The position numbers were made by a program, and so were the translations under genes. The notes under the pieces are model-generated. The model saw only the letters and a program-made list of their open reading frames with translations, ran no database searches and was not told the DNA's origin. From Noviluteimonas lactosilytica (GTDB lineage: Bacteria > Pseudomonadota > Gammaproteobacteria > Xanthomonadales > Xanthomonadaceae), in the NCBI RefSeq assembly GCF_020866925.1, contig NZ_JAJGAK010000001.1:744001-808000 (forward strand): 64,000 bases of DNA. Direction: 5' to 3'. Shown piece after piece: positions 59,468-64,000 of this stretch (positions are counted from its first letter, which is position 1; each line of letters starts with the position of its first letter).

Positions 59468-60352
59468 ATGGTCCTGCGCCCCGACTGGCTCCCTGCCCTC
59501 TCGGCCTTCGAATCGGCCGCGCGCCATCAGAACTTCGCGCACGCCGCGGAGGAGTTGAACCTCACGGCCAGCGCCGTGAGCCACCACGTGCGCAAGCTCG
59601 AATCGCGGCTCGGGGTGGTGCTGTTCCAGCGCCACGCACGCGGGGTCACGCTGACCGCGGAGGGGCGGCGCCTCGCGGATGCCTCCGGCAGCGCGCTGGC
59701 CGACATGGAAGGGGCGTTGCGCACCCTACGCGGCGATCGCGACGAAGAACACCGCGTCCGCATCACCACCCTGCACTCGCTGACCTACACGTGGCTCATG
59801 CCGCGCTTGCCCGACTTCGCGGCGAAGCACCCGGGCATCCGACTGTCGTTCGACACCGAGAGTGCACTGACGCGTTTCGATGAAGGCGGTCCGGATCTCG
59901 GGATCCGCCATGGGCCCGGGCATTGGCCGGGGCTGGCGTCGCATCGGTTGATGGACGAGACGTTGTTCCCGGTGGCGTCGCCGCGCATGGTGGGATTCGA
60001 TGCGATCGAGGTCGCCGCCGACATCGCGCGCGTGCCGCTGATCATCGACCACGCGCGCCAGGGCTGGCACGACTGGTTCCGCTTCGCCGACGTGCATGGC
60101 GCGAACCTCGACGAGCGCTACAGCTTCAGCGACACCACCGATGCGCTCATCGCCGCAGCGAACGGCCTCGGCGCGGCGCTCGCGCGCGAACGCGTGGTCG
60201 TGCCGTATCTCGCGGACGGTCGCCTCGTCGCCCTGCCCGGCCCGCGCCTGCCGGCGCGCTGGAGTTACCACATCGTCTGGCCCGCGCACCGGCGGTTGCG
60301 GCCTGCGGCGCAGGTGTTCGTGGACTGGCTGTTGTCGGTGCCGATCGACTGA
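59468..60352 (+). CDS. LysR-family transcriptional regulator (GcvA-like)
   Basis: A 294-aa LysR-type regulator. The winged helix spans about residues 5-65 (PALSAFESAARHQNFAHAAEELNLTASAVSHHVRKLE), followed by ESRLGVVLFQRHARGVTLT and a periplasmic-binding-like effector domain. GcvA-type members are close in sequence. It is divergent from the EamA gene, which it probably controls. ATG at 59468. Confidence 0.9.
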   Translation: MVLRPDWLPALSAFESAARHQNFAHAAEELNLTASAVSHHVRKLESRLGVVLFQRHARGVTLTAEGRRLADASGSALADMEGALRTLRGDRDEEHRVRITTLHSLTYTWLMPRLPDFAAKHPGIRLSFDTESALTRFDEGGPDLGIRHGPGHWPGLASHRLMDETLFPVASPRMVGFDAIEVAADIARVPLIIDHARQGWHDWFRFADVHGANLDERYSFSDTTDALIAAANGLGAALARERVVVPYLADGRLVALPGPRLPARWSYHIVWPAHRRLRPAAQVFVDWLLSVPID

Positions 60353-60405
60353 TGCGGCAAACCGGTCCTCGGCTGTTGGATGCATCAGCCTCGTCGCAGC
60401 TGCAC

Positions 60406-60434
60406 TTCCCTATTCCCTATTCCCCATTCCCGCT
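60406..60434. repeat. ATTCCC-type half-arm repeat
   Basis: A short pyrimidine-rich run (TTCCCTATTCCCTATTCCCC and on) between convergent genes. It supplies the stop codon and last residues of the TfoX-like gene on the minus strand (KSGNGE then TAG). A similar run lies at 62371-62403. Confidence 0.6.
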
Positions 60435-60779
60435 CTTGCGTCCCCTCTTCCTGCCCAAGGGTTTCCGCAACGCCGCTTCGTTCGCGCGCCGCGCCCACGG
60501 CTCGAACGCCTGCGGCGAATCCATCGCCTCCGCGGGCAGCGACCAGTACGACATCGCGACGGTCTTCCCGCGCGAGTGGTAGACGAACGGCGCGCATCCC
60601 GCGGCTTCGAACGCGGCGCGCGTTTCGTCGTCCGCTTTCAGGTAGATCTCGTCGTCGATGACCACGCCGATGATGCGGCCGTCGAAGTACACGCCGTGCC
60701 CCCCGAACATCGCGCGCGTGTCGATCGGACCGAAGTCCGAGAACAGCTCGCGCAGGTAGTCGAGGAAGTCTTCGCTCAT
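60417..60779 (-). CDS. TfoX N-terminal-domain protein
   Basis: A 120-aa protein. MFGGHGVYFDGRIIGVVIDDEIYLK is the TfoX-N signature, with VYHSRGKTVAMSYWSLP further on. The C-terminal TfoX domain of E. coli is absent. Members have been linked to competence regulation, but single-domain ones are not characterised. The ATG at 60779 overlaps the next gene's stop (60776). The basic C-terminus (GRKRGRKSGNGE) is created partly by the adjoining repeat. Confidence 0.85.
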   Translation of the reverse strand: MSEDFLDYLRELFSDFGPIDTRAMFGGHGVYFDGRIIGVVIDDEIYLKADDETRAAFEAAGCAPFVYHSRGKTVAMSYWSLPAEAMDSPQAFEPWARRANEAALRKPLGRKRGRKSGNGE

Positions 60780-61363
60780 CGCGCGGGGCCGGGGGCTTCG
60801 GCGAGCGTGCGATCGACGAGCACCACCAGCATGCCGATCGCGATCACCAGCGCGGGCACGCGGAATTCGGCGGGCGCGAAGAACAGCAGCAGCGCGACCG
60901 GCGGAACGATCCAGGCGATGAGGTGCAGGATCCGCAACCCGCCGTGCGGCACGCACCACAACCACCAGCTCAGGTAGACGATCGGCACGAGGAAGTTCAG
61001 GCCGAGGTCGGCCCACAACTGCGCGCCCGATGCGACCCACGGCACCTGCAGCACCATGCCGTACGCGACCATGATCACCGCCGAGTACAACGCCGCCGCG
61101 CCGCGCAACGCCGGATGCGACGCGAACCCCGTGCCGTCGGGCCGCAACGCCGCCGCGATCCCGACGATGGCGACCGTCACGCCGGCGAGCATCGAGAACA
61201 ACGCAAAGAACCGCATCAGCGGCACGACCGGCGGTGCATCGACCGGCGCCCCCTTGAACAACGCGACGCCTTGCAGGACGAGCGACAACGCGGCGAGCAG
61301 GCCGATGGCGCCGGCGAGGCGCGCGCCGACGGGTCCGATGCGGGAGGTGGCGGGAATCGACAT
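60776..61363 (-). CDS. Pr6Pr-like multi-pass membrane protein
   Basis: A 195-aa protein with about six helices. VPLMRFFALFSMLAGVTVAIVG and VPIVYLSWWLWCVPHGGLRI resemble the Pr6Pr/FAR-17a family. Function unknown. Coupled to the following TfoX-like gene by an ATGA overlap and divergent from the EamA gene at 61381 with only 17 bp between starts. Confidence 0.7.
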   Translation of the reverse strand: MSIPATSRIGPVGARLAGAIGLLAALSLVLQGVALFKGAPVDAPPVVPLMRFFALFSMLAGVTVAIVGIAAALRPDGTGFASHPALRGAAALYSAVIMVAYGMVLQVPWVASGAQLWADLGLNFLVPIVYLSWWLWCVPHGGLRILHLIAWIVPPVALLLFFAPAEFRVPALVIAIGMLVVLVDRTLAEAPGPAR

Positions 61364-61380
61364 GGCGCAATAATAGCGGC

Positions 61381-62361
61381 ATGCCCCCCGACACCCTTTC
61401 GCCCGACGCGCGTGCCGCGCGTTCGAGGGCCTACCTCCAGATCCACTTCTGCGTCCTGCTGTGGGGCGCGACGGCGATCCTCGGCAAGATGATTTCGCTC
61501 GCCGCGTTGCCGCTGGTGTGGTGGCGCCTGCTGATCGTGGTCGCGGCGCTACTGTTGTTCCCGGTCGTGTGGCGCGGATTGCGCGCGATGTCGTGGCGCC
61601 TGATGGGCGCGTACGCGGGCATCGGCGTGATCGTCGCGTTGCACTGGCTGACCTTCTACGGCTCGATCAAGTTGTCGAATGCGTCGGTGGGCGCGACGTG
61701 CATCGCGCTGGGCACGGTGTTCGTCGCCATGATCGAACCGTGGGTGGCGCGCACGCGGTTCTCCAAACGCGACCTCGTGCTCGGCATCGTCGTGCTCCCC
61801 GGCGTCGCGCTGGTGGTGGGCGGCGTGCCGGCGGGGATGCGCGTGGGCATCGCGGTCGGCGCGGTGTCCGCGTTCCTCGTCGCGATCTTCGGCTCGCTCA
61901 ACAAGCGGATGGTCGAACACGGCGATCCGCTCACCGTCACCGCGCTCGAACTCGGGGCCGGCCTGGTCGCGCTGACCTTCCTCGCGCCGCTGATGCCGCT
62001 GCTGCCCGTCGTCGGCGAAGCCTTCGCGGGCGACGTATTCAGGCCGCCGCAGGGGCGCGACCTCGCCCTGCTGCTGGTGCTGTCGCTCGCGTGCACGCTG
62101 CTGCCGTTCGCCCTGTCGCTGGCGGCCCTGCGCCATATGAGCGCGTTCGCGCAGCAGCTGGCGGTCAACCTCGAGCCGGTCTACGCGATCGTGCTGGCGA
62201 TCCTGCTGCTCGGCGAACAGCGCGAGCTGACCCCGGCCTTCTACGCGGGCGTGGCCATCATCCTGGCTGCCGTCTTCGTCCACCCGCTGCTCGGAAGGCC
62301 GAGGCCACTGTCGCAGCCGGAAGTCTTGTGCGCCGCGGAATCCAAGGGCGTCGCCGACTAG
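61381..62361 (+). CDS. EamA-family membrane transporter, copy 2
   Basis: A 326-aa DMT transporter with ten helices. It begins with a polar segment, then LQIHFCVLLWGATAILGKMISL and VGAVSAFLVAIFGSLNKRM; the second half has PVYAIVLAILLLGEQREL. Different enough from the copy at 58467 to be an old paralogue. Substrate unknown. Confidence 0.88.
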   Translation: MPPDTLSPDARAARSRAYLQIHFCVLLWGATAILGKMISLAALPLVWWRLLIVVAALLLFPVVWRGLRAMSWRLMGAYAGIGVIVALHWLTFYGSIKLSNASVGATCIALGTVFVAMIEPWVARTRFSKRDLVLGIVVLPGVALVVGGVPAGMRVGIAVGAVSAFLVAIFGSLNKRMVEHGDPLTVTALELGAGLVALTFLAPLMPLLPVVGEAFAGDVFRPPQGRDLALLLVLSLACTLLPFALSLAALRHMSAFAQQLAVNLEPVYAIVLAILLLGEQRELTPAFYAGVAIILAAVFVHPLLGRPRPLSQPEVLCAAESKGVAD

Positions 62362-62370
62362 CCCTGACGT

Positions 62371-62403
62371 ATCCCGCATCCCGAATCCCCAATCCCCGCT
62401 TTT
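62371..62403. repeat. ATCCC-type half-arm repeat
   Basis: A short pyrimidine-rich run (ATCCCGCATCCCGAATCCCC and on) just after the EamA stop and before the ExeA-like gene. It is like one arm of the longer GGGAAAC family. Confidence 0.5.
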
Positions 62404-62420
62404 GTGTCACCCTGCGCCCC

Positions 62421-64000
62421 ATGTACCTCGACCATTGGGCCCTCAGGGAACCGCCGTTCTCGATCACGCCCGACCCGCGCTTCGTGTTCCTCAGCGAGCG
62501 CCACCGGGATGCGCTCGCGCACCTGTTGTTCGGGATCGGCCAGGGCGGCGGTGGCGGCTTCGTGCAACTCACCGGCGAGGTGGGCACGGGCAAGACCACG
62601 CTGTGCCGCCTGCTGCTCGAACAACTCCCGGAGAACGCGCGCGTCGCGCTGGTGCTCAACCCGCGCCTGACTGCGATCGAACTGCTGGAAACGCTGTGCG
62701 AGGAACTCCACCTCGACACCGCGAACACGCACGGCAGCGTCAAGGCGCTGGTCGACGTGCTCAACACCTACCTGCTGGATGCGTACGCCAAGGGCCTGCG
62801 CGTCGTGCTGATCATCGACGAGGCGCAGAACCTCTCCGTCGATGCGCTCGAACAGGTGCGGCTGCTGACCAACCTCGAGACCGACACGCAGAAGCTGCTG
62901 CAGATCATCCTGCTCGGCCAGCCGGAACTGCGCGAGATCCTCGCGCGCCGCGACATGCGCCAGCTCGCGCAACGCATCACCGCGCGCTATCACCTGATGC
63001 CGCTCGATGCGTCGGAAACCGGTGCGTACGTGCGCCATCGCATGCGCGTGGCCGGCGCCGTGCATTCGCCCTTCAGCGCGGGCGCGCTGACGCGCATCCA
63101 CAAACATTCGGGCGGCGTGCCGCGGCTGGTCAACGTGATCGCCGAACGCGCGCTGCTCGGCGGCTACGCGCACGATGCGCTGAAGATCGAAGCGAACGAC
63201 ATCGATCGCGCCGCGCGCGAAGCGCTCGCGCCCACGCGGCGCGCCTCGCATCCGTGGCGCTGGGCCGCGGCCGCGACGCTCGTCGCCGCCTCGTTCGCCG
63301 CGTGGTTCTTCTGGCCGCGCACGTCGCCGGTCGATGCGCAGGCCACGCCGGTGACGCAACCCGCGCCGGTCGTTGCGAAACCCAAGCCCGCCGCGTCGCC
63401 GTTCAAGCCGAAGCCGGTGCCCGCGCTGACCGGCGATGCCTTCGCCGCGCGCCTGGCCGGGATGGATGCGAACGGCGTGCCGGCGTGGGCCGCGCTGCTG
63501 TCGCAATGGCAATCGAAGGCGGATGCCGCGGTCGCTTCCGCGTGCCCGCCTGCGATCGAACCGGACCTGTATTGCCTGCGCGGCACCGCGACGCTCGACA
63601 AGTTGTTCGCGCAGGGGCGCCCCGCGTTGCTGCGCGTGCGCACGACGGGCGACGCGTCGACCTGGGCCCTGCTGCTCGGCGCCGACGCGGTGCGCGCGCG
63701 CGTGCAACTCGGCGCGGACATCGTCGACGTCGATCGCGTCGCGCTGCAGCGCGCGTGGACCGGCGAGTACGCGTCGGCGTGGCGCGGCCCGGAAGCGCTC
63801 GTCGAAACGACGTCGGCCGATGGTCGCGGCCCCGCGGTCGACTGGGTGCACGCGCACCTGCCCGACTATCGCGGCCCCGCGGTGCTCGATGCGCAGATGC
63901 GCGAAGCGGTGCGCGCGTTCCAGCAATCGCGCGGCCTGGAGACCGATGGCGTCGTCGGCCCCGAAACGCTGCTCGCCCTCGCCGCGCGCGACCCCGGCCC
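62421..64000 (+). CDS. ExeA-like AAA+ ATPase with peptidoglycan-binding domain (partial)
   Basis: The first 526 residues are in the window; the C-terminus is cut. The ATPase domain has Walker A GEVGTGKT at 52-59, Walker B VLIIDE at 129-134 and later QRITARYHLMPL. A single transmembrane helix (about 279-299, AAAATLVAASFAAWFFW) leads to a periplasmic part ending in a PG_binding_1 repeat (MREAVRAFQQSRGLETDGVVGPETL near residues 490-520). ExeA works with ExeB to place the type II secretion secretin through the cell wall. A T2SS cluster probably follows outside the window. Start ATG at 62421. Confidence 0.9.
   Translation, partial: MYLDHWALREPPFSITPDPRFVFLSERHRDALAHLLFGIGQGGGGGFVQLTGEVGTGKTTLCRLLLEQLPENARVALVLNPRLTAIELLETLCEELHLDTANTHGSVKALVDVLNTYLLDAYAKGLRVVLIIDEAQNLSVDALEQVRLLTNLETDTQKLLQIILLGQPELREILARRDMRQLAQRITARYHLMPLDASETGAYVRHRMRVAGAVHSPFSAGALTRIHKHSGGVPRLVNVIAERALLGGYAHDALKIEANDIDRAAREALAPTRRASHPWRWAAAATLVAASFAAWFFWPRTSPVDAQATPVTQPAPVVAKPKPAASPFKPKPVPALTGDAFAARLAGMDANGVPAWAALLSQWQSKADAAVASACPPAIEPDLYCLRGTATLDKLFAQGRPALLRVRTTGDASTWALLLGADAVRARVQLGADIVDVDRVALQRAWTGEYASAWRGPEALVETTSADGRGPAVDWVHAHLPDYRGPAVLDAQMREAVRAFQQSRGLETDGVVGPETLLALAARDPG

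Overview
The window is about 64 kb of high-GC bacterial chromosome. The best guess from sequence alone is a gammaproteobacterium of the Xanthomonadaceae (Lysobacter/Luteimonas-like). The reasons are very GC-rich third codon positions, the order pyrG-kdsA-eno-ftsB-ispD-ispF-truD followed by surE-pcm-yqaA-nlpD, rlmE-ftsH-folP, tesA-ybbA-ybbP, many secreted peptidases, and G-rich GGGAAAC-type intergenic repeats. No rRNA, tRNA, phage genes, transposase or CRISPR array was seen. The genus is an inference.

Layout. 1-8.9 kb (all minus): TonB-dependent receptor (cut by the window edge), TPR-sulfotransferase, folP, a small membrane protein, a TPR signalling-type protein, ftsH, rlmE. 8.9-9.7 kb (plus): a YhbY-type RNA-binding protein and a Mth938-like protein. 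9.8-20.1 kb (mostly minus): nlpD, yqaA, pcm, surE, then truD, ispF, ispD, ftsB, eno, kdsA, pyrG with start/stop overlaps, and an Smr-domain gene on the other strand. 20.3-26.4 kb (plus): parE and two tandem S9 peptidases. 26.4-28.7 kb (minus): small membrane protein, N-formylglutamate deformylase, DadA-like oxidoreductase. 28.9-32.3 kb (plus): two tandem M4 metalloproteases of identical length. 32.3-44 kb: DUF418 membrane protein, SlyD-like FKBP, two NlpC/P60 hydrolases, thioesterase, B3-type metallo-beta-lactamase, GNAT, dicarboxylate symporter, alkaline phosphatase, methyltransferase, HemJ-like protein and a PadR/HAAS pair. 44.1-44.8 kb: an AbrB/Doc toxin-antitoxin module with a palindromic operator. 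44.8-50.1 kb: tesA, an ABC exporter pair, a cyclophilin and an acidic small protein. 50.1-52.1 kb (minus): the most notable locus. 52.2-64 kb: DUF2785, DUF885, S12 beta-lactamase-like hydrolase, DUF72, SnoaL-like, two EamA transporters, LysR regulator, TfoX-like, Pr6Pr-like and an ExeA-like ATPase (cut by the window edge).

The main discovery candidate is at 50,094-52,136. Three consecutive secreted-protein genes look like an AB-type ADP-ribosylating toxin operon. A 114-aa protein with two cysteines in its mature part is a candidate receptor-binding B subunit. It is followed closely by two homologous 272-280-aa proteins. These carry the YRADTRPP arginine motif, a pertussis-S1-like His and Cys, an STS motif (STS in one copy, SMS in the other) and an ExE catalytic pair. 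The block looks less GC-rich than its surroundings. The enzymatic assignment is motif-based and fairly strong; the B-subunit assignment is inference from gene context and protein architecture.

Two intergenic repeat types also stand out. One is a nested inverted repeat with GGGAAAC/GTTTCCC outer arms, found three times and usually starting a few bases after a stop codon. The other is a perfect 66-bp palindrome at 58,388-58,453 between two convergent genes.
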